DNA of 38,728 nt from Desulfobacterales bacterium. GTDB taxonomy: Bacteria; Desulfobacterota; Desulfobacteria; Desulfobacterales; JAHEIW01. Positions 1 to 7,959 of the stretch are shown here, one piece after another; the first letter of the stretch is position 1; each line of letters opens with the position of its first letter. The position numbers and the translations under genes were made by a program. The stretch lies in NCBI GenBank assembly GCA_030145015.1, contig JAQYWI010000023.1:1-38728 (forward strand). The letters are read 5' to 3'. The notes below the pieces were generated by a model. That model was not told where the DNA came from and did not search any database. It saw nothing but the letters and a program-made list of their open reading frames with translations.

Positions 1-1167
1 GTTAACCGTCATTTCAATGCTTCCGCCGGCGGGCGTGTATTTGATGGCATTATCGAGCAGGTTGGCGATCATTCTTTGAATCAGTCGAATATCGCCGGAA
101 ATGCTGAAATTCCCCGGCGCGTCACAAACCAATCTTAAATCTTTATCTTCCGCCGGCGACCGGAACAGTTCGCAGGCATCGCGCACCACTGCGCCAATGT
201 CCATCTTTTGGGTATCGAGCTTATTCACCCCGGCTTCGGTTTTGGAGATGACCAGCATCGTGTTGATCATGTCCAGAAGGCGGTCACACTCCTCGATGGT
301 GCTGGCCGCCATGGTTTCATAATCTTTATCCGAAGCGCCGGTCGTTAAGGTCACCTCCGAGATCCCCCGGATGCGTGTAATCGGGCTTTTAAGATCATGG
401 GCAATGTTGTCGCTCATTTCCCTGATGCCGGTGACCAAGGTTTGAATACGGTCCAACATCTGATTAAAGGTAATGGCCAGCTGGTCGATCTCGTCCTGGT
501 ATTTTTTCACCGGCACCCGCTGCTTGAGGCTGCCCTCCGATATTTGCCGGGCGGTCCGGGTAACGGCTTCAACACCCGCCAGGGCCCTTCGGGCCATAAA
601 CCATCCGATAATGGCGGCAAAAATGAATAAGGAGGCCATTGTGGTGACAAATATTTTACGAAAGACTTCAATAAAACGGGTATGATTTTCCATGGATTGG
701 CCCAGCTGCAGAATAATGTCGCGGCCGATAATGGTATAAAGTACCCGGATGTTGTGTTTGCGCTCCGGCAGATTGACGATATTAAAAACCGGTCGATTTT
801 CACTGATCAGTTGTTCGACCGCCGCCTTTCCAACCCCGATATCGCGCCAGTATGACATATTGGAAGAAGAAAACGCTTGGCCGCTAAAAGAAAGCAAACG
901 GAAAAAAATCTTTTTTTCTCCGGCGGCCTGGGCCTCAAAAATGATCCGGCGCTTGACGGCTTTCATGCCCTGCACCTTGAGAATCGAAGACAGAGTTCGG
1001 GCCTCACCCAGCAAATCCTGATCGGTGCGATCCCGGATAACAGAAGTAATCAAAAAGTAGAAAAAGAGAAAGGCCACGCAGGAGGTCAGCATGAAGATAC
1101 CCGCGTACCATAAGGTAAGGCGGAACGCCAGGGTATGACGGATGCTATTTATCTTCTTTAAGAACAT
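1..1167 (-). CDS. Sensor histidine kinase, C-terminus outside the window
   Basis: This is a membrane-bound sensor kinase of a two-component system, cut by the window edge after 389 codons. The start at 1167 overlaps the regulator's end by 23 bases and has GGAG about six bases upstream; the first residues are MFLKKINSIRHTLAFRL. A first membrane segment lies near residues 15-45, then a roughly 130-residue periplasmic loop, a second membrane segment and a HAMP linker. The H-box reads NIAHDLKSPITR, with the phosphoacceptor His near residue 257. The N-box (NLLDNAIKYTP) sits just before the edge, so the G-boxes are not visible. The architecture resembles the CusS/QseC class, but the periplasmic loop gives no clue to the ligand. 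It is translationally coupled to the regulator at 1145-1822, which should be its partner. Confidence 0.93.
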   Translation of the reverse strand, partial: MFLKKINSIRHTLAFRLTLWYAGIFMLTSCVAFLFFYFLITSVIRDRTDQDLLGEARTLSSILKVQGMKAVKRRIIFEAQAAGEKKIFFRLLSFSGQAFSSSNMSYWRDIGVGKAAVEQLISENRPVFNIVNLPERKHNIRVLYTIIGRDIILQLGQSMENHTRFIEVFRKIFVTTMASLFIFAAIIGWFMARRALAGVEAVTRTARQISEGSLKQRVPVKKYQDEIDQLAITFNQMLDRIQTLVTGIREMSDNIAHDLKSPITRIRGISEVTLTTGASDKDYETMAASTIEECDRLLDMINTMLVISKTEAGVNKLDTQKMDIGAVVRDACELFRSPAEDKDLRLVCDAPGNFSISGDIRLIQRMIANLLDNAIKYTPAGGSIEMTVN

Positions 1168-1822
1168 AGCCCACTCCGCGCACAGTATGGATCAGCCTGG
1201 CAGGAAATCCTTTGTCGATTTTTTCGCGCAGCTTGTAAATTCGGGATTCAACCACGTTCGTCTGGGGATCGAAATAATAATCCCAGACATGTTCCATAAT
1301 CATGGTTTTGGAAACTACCCGGCCGGCGTTGCGCAGCAGATACTCCAGCAAAGAAAATTCCAAGGGCTGCAGATCGATTTTTTTGCCGGCCCGCACAACT
1401 TCCCGCGTAATAAGGTTCATGCTGATATCCGCAACTGTCAGTTTTGTCGGCTCGGAAACATCGCTGCTGCGCCGAATCAGGGCCTGCAGCCGGGCCAGTA
1501 ATTCGGAAAATGCAAACGGTTTTGTCAGATAATCATCCGCTCCGATCTGCAATCCTTTTATGCGATCATCAACCTCCCCTTTGGCGCTTAAGATAATCAC
1601 CGGCGTTTTTAGTTTCTCCCGGCGCAAATTTTCTATGAGTTTTAAGCCATCCATGCGGGGCAGCATAATATCAATGATAGCGGCATCGTATGGTTCGGTT
1701 AAAGCCAAATGCAAACCGTCTTCACCGTTGCCTTCATGGTCCACGGCAAACCCCTCGGCCTTTAAACCCTTAAGGATAAAGGATGCGATCTTGCTGTCAT
1801 CTTCTACCAGAAGTATCCTCAT
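1145..1822 (-). CDS. OmpR/PhoB-family response regulator
   Basis: This is a 225-residue DNA-binding response regulator. The receiver domain covers residues 1-115, with the acidic pocket at Glu7-Asp8-Asp9, the phosphoacceptor Asp51 in IIDIMLPRMDG and the conserved Lys101 in DYLTKPF. A winged-helix effector domain follows at about 125-225 and ends in the family-typical TVRGVGYVL. Its length is normal for the family. The kinase gene starts inside its last codons, so the two are one transcriptional unit with the regulator first. CusR-like metal or envelope-stress regulators share this arrangement, but the target genes cannot be told from this window. The SD is weak (AGAGAAATC). Confidence 0.95.
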   Translation of the reverse strand: MRILLVEDDSKIASFILKGLKAEGFAVDHEGNGEDGLHLALTEPYDAAIIDIMLPRMDGLKLIENLRREKLKTPVIILSAKGEVDDRIKGLQIGADDYLTKPFAFSELLARLQALIRRSSDVSEPTKLTVADISMNLITREVVRAGKKIDLQPLEFSLLEYLLRNAGRVVSKTMIMEHVWDYYFDPQTNVVESRIYKLREKIDKGFPARLIHTVRGVGYVLKEDK

Positions 1823-1864
1823 TTATGATTTCTCTGCATATTTTGCTAAATACCTTTCTTTACG

Positions 1865-1962
1865 CGAATATCGAATATCCAACAAGGAATTTCCAATGAT
1901 GAAGTATGTTGGAACGCATATCCTTTGAAATTCATTATTCCTTGTTCGACATTCGATATTCG
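1865..1962. repeat. Long inverted repeat between regulator and prmA
   Basis: Two 26-base arms at 1865-1890 and 1937-1962 match at 24 of 26 positions when one is reverse-complemented; the core word is CGAATATCGAATATC followed by AACAAGGAAT. The loop is about 46 bases. It occupies most of the 175-base spacer between two minus-strand genes. There is no U-run, so it is not an obvious intrinsic terminator. It belongs to the AT-rich word-like repeats seen through the window. Confidence 0.85.
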
Positions 1963-1997
1963 ATTGTAGAAATTCCGAAACACTTGGTTATTATTCT

Positions 1998-2924
1998 TTA
2001 AACTTTTTTTAATCTGCCTGCAATAGCAGCCCACTCTTCCCGTTCGTGTATCTCCAGTATTTCAAACCCCATATTCTCCATTTTGGCAGCCACCAGGTTT
2101 TTATTTTTCTCGAACATCCCCGAGCAGACAAAAGTGCCGTCTTGAGCCAGCGCTCGATGAAGATCATCCAGCAGTTCCAAAATTACGTGGGTGAAGATAT
2201 TCGCCACGATAAAATCATATTTTTCTTTAACACCTTCAAGAAGATATCCGGACCGCAACGAATAGTGTTGGGGATCAAGTCCATTCAGCTGGAGGTTGGC
2301 GGCAGCAACGTCGATGGCCACATCATCCTTATCAAGACCGCAAATCCGTTCCGCTCCCAGTTTGGCAGCTGCGATCATCAGTATGCCGGAGCCCGTACCG
2401 ACATCTAAAAACGAACTGCCCCTGTTCAAATAGTCCTCGATCAGATTGACACAAAGGGCGGTGGTAGGGTGCGTTCCGGTACCAAAAGCCATGCCGGGAT
2501 CCAGCTCCAGTACGATATCATCCGGATCGGCCCCGTACGCGCACCAGGTGGGTTTGACAACAATTTTTCGCCCGATTTTTTGAGGCGTAAAAAATGCCTT
2601 CCAGGCCTCGGCCCAGTCCTCTTCGGCCAGTTCTTTATAACTGACCCGGCAAAGAATAGCAGAATTCTCTTTTAACAGGGCCAGTCTCTTTTCCAGAACC
2701 CTGCAGCGCTTTTTGACCCGCCTGTCCTTTGGAAAATAACCGACAACCGCATGCCGGTCCGGACGGCCAATCGAATCCTCCGCCCAGCCTTCAGCGGGTT
2801 CAACGGTTGGATCTTCTTCGGCAACACCCTGCAGATCGAATTCGAAAAATAGGTTGGAAATTAATTCGCCGGCAAGGTGTTTGTCTTCGGCATCAAAAAC
2901 AACTTTTGCTTCAATCCATTTCAT
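1998..2924 (-). CDS. prmA: Ribosomal protein L11 methyltransferase
   Basis: PrmA uses S-adenosylmethionine to methylate ribosomal protein L11 in the cytoplasm. The 308-residue product has the usual two-part layout: an N-terminal L11-recognition domain of about 130 residues and a Rossmann methyltransferase domain. Visible motifs are FGTGTHPTT before the SAM domain, DVGTGSGIL (SAM motif I) and IVANIFTHVI (the Asn motif). All are in their canonical form and the length is normal, so this is probably the true PrmA of the genome. That matters because a second, divergent PrmA-like protein is encoded at 15758-16600. The gene lies alone between repeat-filled spacers. Confidence 0.93.
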   Translation of the reverse strand: MKWIEAKVVFDAEDKHLAGELISNLFFEFDLQGVAEEDPTVEPAEGWAEDSIGRPDRHAVVGYFPKDRRVKKRCRVLEKRLALLKENSAILCRVSYKELAEEDWAEAWKAFFTPQKIGRKIVVKPTWCAYGADPDDIVLELDPGMAFGTGTHPTTALCVNLIEDYLNRGSSFLDVGTGSGILMIAAAKLGAERICGLDKDDVAIDVAAANLQLNGLDPQHYSLRSGYLLEGVKEKYDFIVANIFTHVILELLDDLHRALAQDGTFVCSGMFEKNKNLVAAKMENMGFEILEIHEREEWAAIAGRLKKV

Positions 2925-3013
2925 ATTTTATTTTTTGGTGTCAGGCCTTCACCGCGCCGTAGCAGATAGACCAGCGCAGGTGGGTGTCAGTTCGGATCCA
3001 GGCGTTACATCTG

Positions 3014-3104
3014 TTTAATTGGTTTGATTTGTTCAATTGGTTCGATTGGTTCGATTTAAACAAACCAATTCAACCAATGAAACAAATAAAACTAATCGAA
3101 CAAG
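3014..3104. repeat. Inverted repeat built from TTGGTT/GATT words
   Basis: The left arm (3014-3056) repeats TTGGTTYGATT-like words, and the right arm (3061-3104) carries the complementary AACCAATT-like words, giving an imperfect hairpin with only a few unpaired bases between the arms. The same family recurs at 22571-22733. A short degenerate piece of the 'ctgaac-acctgaaacc' family follows at about 3115-3142. The 246-base spacer between prmA and the radical SAM gene shows nothing else recognisable. Confidence 0.8.
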
Positions 3105-3170
3105 TCCATATACCCTGAACCCAGGAATTGACACCTGAAACCAAATTCAGTTGGATGTGTGGGTCTGTGG

Positions 3171-4481
3171 TTAATTCCCAAACTTCTCCTTGGGCGGGTT
3201 GAAGTAGCCGTGTTTGAGATTCGGAAATTCTTTACGAATATCTTCCAACAGTCTTTGCATTCCGATGGGCCTGCCATGTTGGGCCACACCATCCATTATT
3301 TTAAAATACCGAAGCGGGTCAAAATTTAAATTGCGCCATTGAATCATATGAATGCGATGTTGCTTTAAAAATCGATGCAATGCTTTTTGCTCCTGCGGGG
3401 TGTCGCTAAATCCGGGGCAATTTAAATAATTAACCGCAACAAAAATATCGCGTTCTAAAGCTAAATCAATACTCTTTAAGACATCCGCAAACCGATAGCC
3501 TTTAGGCCGAAAATAGGCCTGATAACAATCTTCGCGGACACTGTTCATGCTGATGCGAATGCTGTCCAGGCCTGCATCGATCAGGCGTTTCAGGGCTTCA
3601 GGCAGGCTGCCGTTCGTATTTATATTTATGGTGCCGCGCCTGGTATTAAAGCGAATCAGACGAACGGCGGGTTCAATGACATCGGCAGCCAGCAGCGGGT
3701 CGCCTTCACAGCCCTGCCCGAAGCTCACCACACTTTTTTCTACCCGTTCAGTGTGCGCCAGCGCCACTTCCGCAACCTCTTCGGCCGACGGGGTAAACCC
3801 GATGCGGTCCTGGCTGTGGGGAATATCGCTGCGCTGCTGTAAAGACAGGCAACCCAGGCAGCGGGCGTTGCATTGTTTGGCGGTGGGTAATGGCGCTTCG
3901 TAGCGGCTTAAAAAAAAATTTTTCCCTGCCGGACACCCATACTGCAAAGCACATTTTTCAAGATGCATTCTAAGACGATTATTCGGCATCCGTGCGCGCA
4001 TCTTTTCGATACCGATCGCAATATCAGCCGGCTTCATCAGCCGCAGGTCCTGACGCTTTTCCCGATCCACACGCATAACGGCCGATCGAAATTTTCCCCG
4101 ATGCCACCCCACCGCTCCATATGAAAAAAGTGGCAGGGATTGTGCTTTTTTATTTTCAACATAGGCTCCCAGATATGAAATGACGTAACCCGGAGAATTA
4201 AAAGCGCTAACGGGAAAAAGCGGTTCGCCGGGAGCGTGAGGGTTCTGGCTTAATGTCTCAATTTTAGCGGTACGCCTGTTGAACAAAACAGGCCTTCGAT
4301 CCGGCAGGTACATCAGTTCACTTCCATAAGGCATGTTGCGGGTATTACTTGTCCTCAGCGGTGTATACGTAATCCCTTCCATCCCCAGGGCGGCATACCC
4401 ATCGAGCTCAAAAATTTCTCCAGCTGCATTCGCTACCAGGGCGGTCACAAAATCTGTTTTGTTTTTATTTAAAACGCTCAT
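3171..4481 (-). CDS. Radical SAM protein of unknown substrate
   Basis: This 436-residue protein has the radical SAM cluster motif CxxxCxxC at Cys204, Cys208 and Cys211 (CNARCLGC), which holds a [4Fe-4S] cluster that cleaves S-adenosylmethionine. Downstream are typical barrel signatures: a Gly-rich GQGCEGDPL and an INTNGSLPEAL strand. About 170 residues precede the domain and end in a further cysteine pair (CALQYGC), which might bind metal. I recognise no named subfamily. Its neighbours are prmA and a PEP-synthase-like protein on the same strand, separated by 110-250 bases, so co-transcription is possible but not shown. The SD before the ATG is weak. The substrate is unknown. Confidence 0.85.
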   Translation of the reverse strand: MSVLNKNKTDFVTALVANAAGEIFELDGYAALGMEGITYTPLRTSNTRNMPYGSELMYLPDRRPVLFNRRTAKIETLSQNPHAPGEPLFPVSAFNSPGYVISYLGAYVENKKAQSLPLFSYGAVGWHRGKFRSAVMRVDREKRQDLRLMKPADIAIGIEKMRARMPNNRLRMHLEKCALQYGCPAGKNFFLSRYEAPLPTAKQCNARCLGCLSLQQRSDIPHSQDRIGFTPSAEEVAEVALAHTERVEKSVVSFGQGCEGDPLLAADVIEPAVRLIRFNTRRGTININTNGSLPEALKRLIDAGLDSIRISMNSVREDCYQAYFRPKGYRFADVLKSIDLALERDIFVAVNYLNCPGFSDTPQEQKALHRFLKQHRIHMIQWRNLNFDPLRYFKIMDGVAQHGRPIGMQRLLEDIRKEFPNLKHGYFNPPKEKFGN

Positions 4482-4594
4482 TTTAAGTTATAATAGAAGG
4501 CATACTGGATAAAAATCATTCGATTTTGGGTGATGGTCCCGTTAGCATGAGGGATTTAACGATTTGGCGAATCGACTATTTAACCCAGCCGATG

Positions 4595-7564
4595 TTACCG
4601 GTACATAACGCACCTGGAGTTCCTCCCATCTGCTTTCAAAATAAACGGACTGCCCAGCTTAACGTGAGCTACATACTCAGTTTCGTTGACCACAGGCTGG
4701 GCCTTTAACCAGTCCCAATTGATAAAGTCCGAATCATCCTCGGACACGGTGGCATAGGTGATCCCCAGCGTGGTTATATTATGGAAGAAGTGCGAACCCT
4801 GGGATGGATCGGCCCTCAACTGGGATGAAGCGATTTCAACCATCGCACCCACCCCGCAAATCTCGGCCCAGCTTACGGGAATTCCCAACCAGCGGTCGGC
4901 GGAACCCCATCTTCCAGGGCCGATCAGCAGATATTTCCGGGATGCTTTCATCAGCCCGGAATTCAACTCACCAATCTCCCGGGCGATTTGCCGCGTCTGT
5001 CCGGAATCAAAATCGTCCGGTTTCACATAGATAATGTCGGCAATATCATTCGTTTCCGTATTGCCCAGTGCATGGGAGGAGACACAAAACGCCCGGACAA
5101 CTTCGTCATCGCTGATTTCAACCTGAAGCAAATCCGCACGGGCGGTCATGGGTCTGAGCTGCAGAAAGGCGAATTCCGGCTTGCGTTCCGTTCCCTGAAG
5201 AAGATTTACCGAAAACTCCAGTTCCACCGGACAGCCCATGCCTTCCTGACCCAGAGCCAGGACTTCGGAAAGTACTTCGGCAAGCGGAAACCGCCCGTAT
5301 TTAAGAACCTGGGCGAAGGTGAGGATGCGGTATCCGGGCATGTGGGAGGAATCTCGGATGCGATGTTCATCCGGAATGTAGGTGCTCGCCAAAAGTTGTA
5401 CCGGAGCCTCCTCATCTGCATCGCTGACATCCCTTTTTTCAAGGTTGGCATCCTCATGGATGCCGAGTTCCGCATGATCGCCCCCCATTTTCAACGCGTA
5501 GAAAAACTGCTGCGAATTTTCCAGGATATCTTCCACGGTGGAACGCTGGGGAAGCAGCTGAGGGTATTTAGGAGAAAACCGCAGGGCCTTTTCACCTTCC
5601 ATAACCGTCTTGCCCAGACCTAAAGCGACGGTGGCGATACCCTCTTCGGATTTCATTTTTGCAAAAGGATAGTAATTATGAGACTGGGCCACACCGGATA
5701 TGGCCGGATAAAAATAATCCCCGTATCTTTCACCTGCCAGCTGCTGAATAATCACCGCCATCTTCTCTTCTTCGGTGCGGTGACCCACCCGCTTCGAAAA
5801 TGCCTTGGGGTCCCGGAAGTAAGTTGACGCGTAAACGAGTTTGATGGCGTTGATCAATTGTTCTAACCGTATCTCAAGATCCGGGTGATCATTGGGAAGC
5901 ATGTAGGTTCGATATAGGCCCGCATATGCGCGAAATTGGGCATCTTCGAGCAAACTTGACGAGCGCACGGCCAGCGGATAGTTGATTTGTTCAAGATAGG
6001 CCTTGAGCTCATCGGCAATCCATTGCGGAAAATTGGCGCCATGAAAGACTTCGGCAATTTCTTCGTCCGGCGCCTCGGATTTTGCCAGCTCCTTGAGATC
6101 ATTTTCCTCGATAAAGGCATCAAAGCCTTCGGTGGTCACCACCAGGGTCTGGGGAATAAAAATGTTCACATCTTCGAATTTTTTGTGGATGGCGGGAAGC
6201 CGCTGAAGCAAATTGGCGACAAAAGCCAACCCCCTGGCCTTTCCGCCAAGCGAACCTTTGCCGACTTTGAAAAACTCGGTCTCCGGATCAAAATCACCGG
6301 CATCAAAATCCGCCACTACACCTTTTTGCCGACGTTTCCGCCAGGTTTGGATCAGTGAAATCAGATACTGCCGGTGATCTTCAACGCTCGAAAAGTCCTC
6401 ATCCCTTAAAGGTCGCACTTTTGAGGCCAGCATGATTTCGGTGCGTGCAAAGAGCCACCTTGAAAAATCATTACGGGTGTAATGATAAACAAATGACGCT
6501 TCCGGAAGGTCGCGTAAAATTTCTTCAAGTTTACGCAGGCTGGGTGTGCGGGTGATTTCGCGGCCGTCGGGTTTGCGAAAGACAAAATCTCCGAACCCCA
6601 GCTGATCCACAAAAAACGAGCGAACCTCCGCATGCAGACTCGGCGAATTCTTATCAACAAAGGCGGCCGGAATTTTCATGGCTTTATCCGCATTTGAAGG
6701 TTCGGAGCTGGTGAGCAAAAGCGGAATATCGAAGCGTTCTTTCTTAATTTTTGAGAGAAAGGCCACTCCGGCGTTTTCATCCAGAACGCAGTTTCGAGGG
6801 ATGCGTACATCAGAAATTACCCCCAAAACATAGGGTTCATATTTTTCAAAAAGTTGATTCGCTTCTTCGAAGCTTTCGGCAACCAGGATTTTGGGCCGCG
6901 CACGCATTGTCAGCAGCTTGTGTTCCTCATTGAGTCGATACTCCATGATGGCCTGGGCCTGGCTCACCAATTCCCTGTATAGCACCGGCAACAACGATGA
7001 AATATAGGTCGGGGAGTCCTCCACAAAAAGAAGAACCCGTATGCCGGCAAATTCGGTGTCATGCGCAACGTTCAAGCGGTCTTCGGCACTTTTGACCAGG
7101 GCCACCAGAATATCGGTGTTGCCGGACCAGACAAAGGATTGATCGATACCGGCAGGTCGTGAGAAGTCAAGAAGGCATTCCTGGGTCGACGGCGGCAATG
7201 AATCGTGAGCCAGCAGAACCACGGGCAGATCCGGAACTTTCTTTTTGATTTCTGCGCCCAGGTCGAAGACATCCATGTCCGCCAGCTGGCTCATGGAAAT
7301 CACCATGTCAAATTTTTTTTTGTCAAGCGCGGCAAGGGCCTCCTGGGCCGACGATGCCCAGGTAAAGCGGGGGGGGTTGCTCAGATTCAGTCCACGGTAC
7401 TCATGAATGATGCGTTCTGAAAGCCGGCAATCTTCCTCCAAAATCCATGCATCGTAAGGCGTCGAAACCAACAGGATATCCCTTATCTTGCGGGCCATCA
7501 ATTCGTGGAAAATTTTAAAGCGCGGATCAAAATCTTCGGCAAAGCTTTCGATTTCTAGAGCCAT
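4595..7564 (-). CDS. Receiver-like domains fused to PEP-synthase-type ATP-binding domain
   Basis: The product is about 989 residues from the ATG at 7564, which has GAGGG upstream; the frame is open 31 codons further but without an SD. Residues ~20-150 look like a receiver domain in which the phospho-Asp position is lost (FDMVISMSQL). Residues ~174-340 are a second receiver with acidic (LLFVEDS), Asp (ISDVRIP) and Lys (FVDKNSP) positions kept. From ~430 comes a PEP-synthase/PPDK N-terminal ATP-binding domain, with GSLGGKARGLAF and VRSSSLLEDAQFRAYAGLY. I find no phosphohistidine swivelling domain (no SHAAI-like motif) and no C-terminal PEP barrel, so normal PEP synthesis looks impossible on its own. 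It may be a phosphotransfer or regulatory protein. Annotation pipelines would probably call it 'pyruvate phosphate dikinase'. Confidence 0.85.
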   Translation of the reverse strand: MALEIESFAEDFDPRFKIFHELMARKIRDILLVSTPYDAWILEEDCRLSERIIHEYRGLNLSNPPRFTWASSAQEALAALDKKKFDMVISMSQLADMDVFDLGAEIKKKVPDLPVVLLAHDSLPPSTQECLLDFSRPAGIDQSFVWSGNTDILVALVKSAEDRLNVAHDTEFAGIRVLLFVEDSPTYISSLLPVLYRELVSQAQAIMEYRLNEEHKLLTMRARPKILVAESFEEANQLFEKYEPYVLGVISDVRIPRNCVLDENAGVAFLSKIKKERFDIPLLLTSSEPSNADKAMKIPAAFVDKNSPSLHAEVRSFFVDQLGFGDFVFRKPDGREITRTPSLRKLEEILRDLPEASFVYHYTRNDFSRWLFARTEIMLASKVRPLRDEDFSSVEDHRQYLISLIQTWRKRRQKGVVADFDAGDFDPETEFFKVGKGSLGGKARGLAFVANLLQRLPAIHKKFEDVNIFIPQTLVVTTEGFDAFIEENDLKELAKSEAPDEEIAEVFHGANFPQWIADELKAYLEQINYPLAVRSSSLLEDAQFRAYAGLYRTYMLPNDHPDLEIRLEQLINAIKLVYASTYFRDPKAFSKRVGHRTEEEKMAVIIQQLAGERYGDYFYPAISGVAQSHNYYPFAKMKSEEGIATVALGLGKTVMEGEKALRFSPKYPQLLPQRSTVEDILENSQQFFYALKMGGDHAELGIHEDANLEKRDVSDADEEAPVQLLASTYIPDEHRIRDSSHMPGYRILTFAQVLKYGRFPLAEVLSEVLALGQEGMGCPVELEFSVNLLQGTERKPEFAFLQLRPMTARADLLQVEISDDEVVRAFCVSSHALGNTETNDIADIIYVKPDDFDSGQTRQIAREIGELNSGLMKASRKYLLIGPGRWGSADRWLGIPVSWAEICGVGAMVEIASSQLRADPSQGSHFFHNITTLGITYATVSEDDSDFINWDWLKAQPVVNETEYVAHVKLGSPFILKADGRNSRCVMYR

Positions 7565-7959
7565 AAAAACGTATCCCTCAAAATTAAAAAATGATGTCAA
7601 TACAACCGATTCTACCCTTATTGCTGCAGTCAGGGTATGCAATCCCATTTCAACCATATCTTACTAAAAATCTCAATAATTTTGGAAATGTTATCTTGTC
7701 GCTCATTAAAGCACAAGACCGTGTTTTTCGACTTGCCTTTTTAACGATATTAATATTATCAATTTAGAAGTGGTTTCAAAACCTCAGATCAGGTTCAAGG
7801 GTAAGGCGTCCCGCGGATTGAAAGCGGAGCGTACACGCTAGTCCGTGAGCATTTCAATTCGCGGGGCAACGCAGCCATTGGGCCTTAGATGGGGTTTTGA
7901 AACCACTTCTAAAGATTCCCATTAAGGGTAACTTTAATGCGAACAAGGGGCCAAACAGC
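7565..7959. other. Divergent intergenic region holding a MITE-like element
   Basis: This 395-base spacer separates the minus-strand receiver/PEP-binding gene from the plus-strand acyl-CoA synthetase. It contains the 147-base inverted-repeat element described separately. The left part (7640-7764) is AT-rich and probably carries promoters, but I could not pick a convincing -35/-10 pair. No small gene is supported. Confidence 0.6.
7765..7911. mobile_element. MITE-like element with 19-bp terminal inverted repeats
   Basis: A 147-base element bounded by perfect 19-base inverted repeats: TAGAAGTGGTTTCAAAACC at 7765-7783 and its complement at 7893-7911. Inside is a second nested stem: CCGCGGATTGAAA near 7810 pairs with TTTCAATTCGCGG near 7851. 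It has no coding capacity. Terminal repeats plus a folded interior are what is expected of a miniature inverted-repeat element. It sits immediately upstream of the acyl-CoA synthetase, and its right end overlaps an in-frame TTG at 7897 that could be mistaken for that gene's start. Confidence 0.75.

Noticed and set aside
4988..5623. A 211-codon plus-strand frame opposite the PEP-binding-domain gene
   Set aside because: It lies wholly within a real gene and has no recognisable domain or SD.
7897..7959. TTG at 7897 as start of the acyl-CoA synthetase
   Set aside because: It falls in the terminal inverted repeat of the MITE-like element; the ATG at 7960 has an SD and fits the family's N-terminus.
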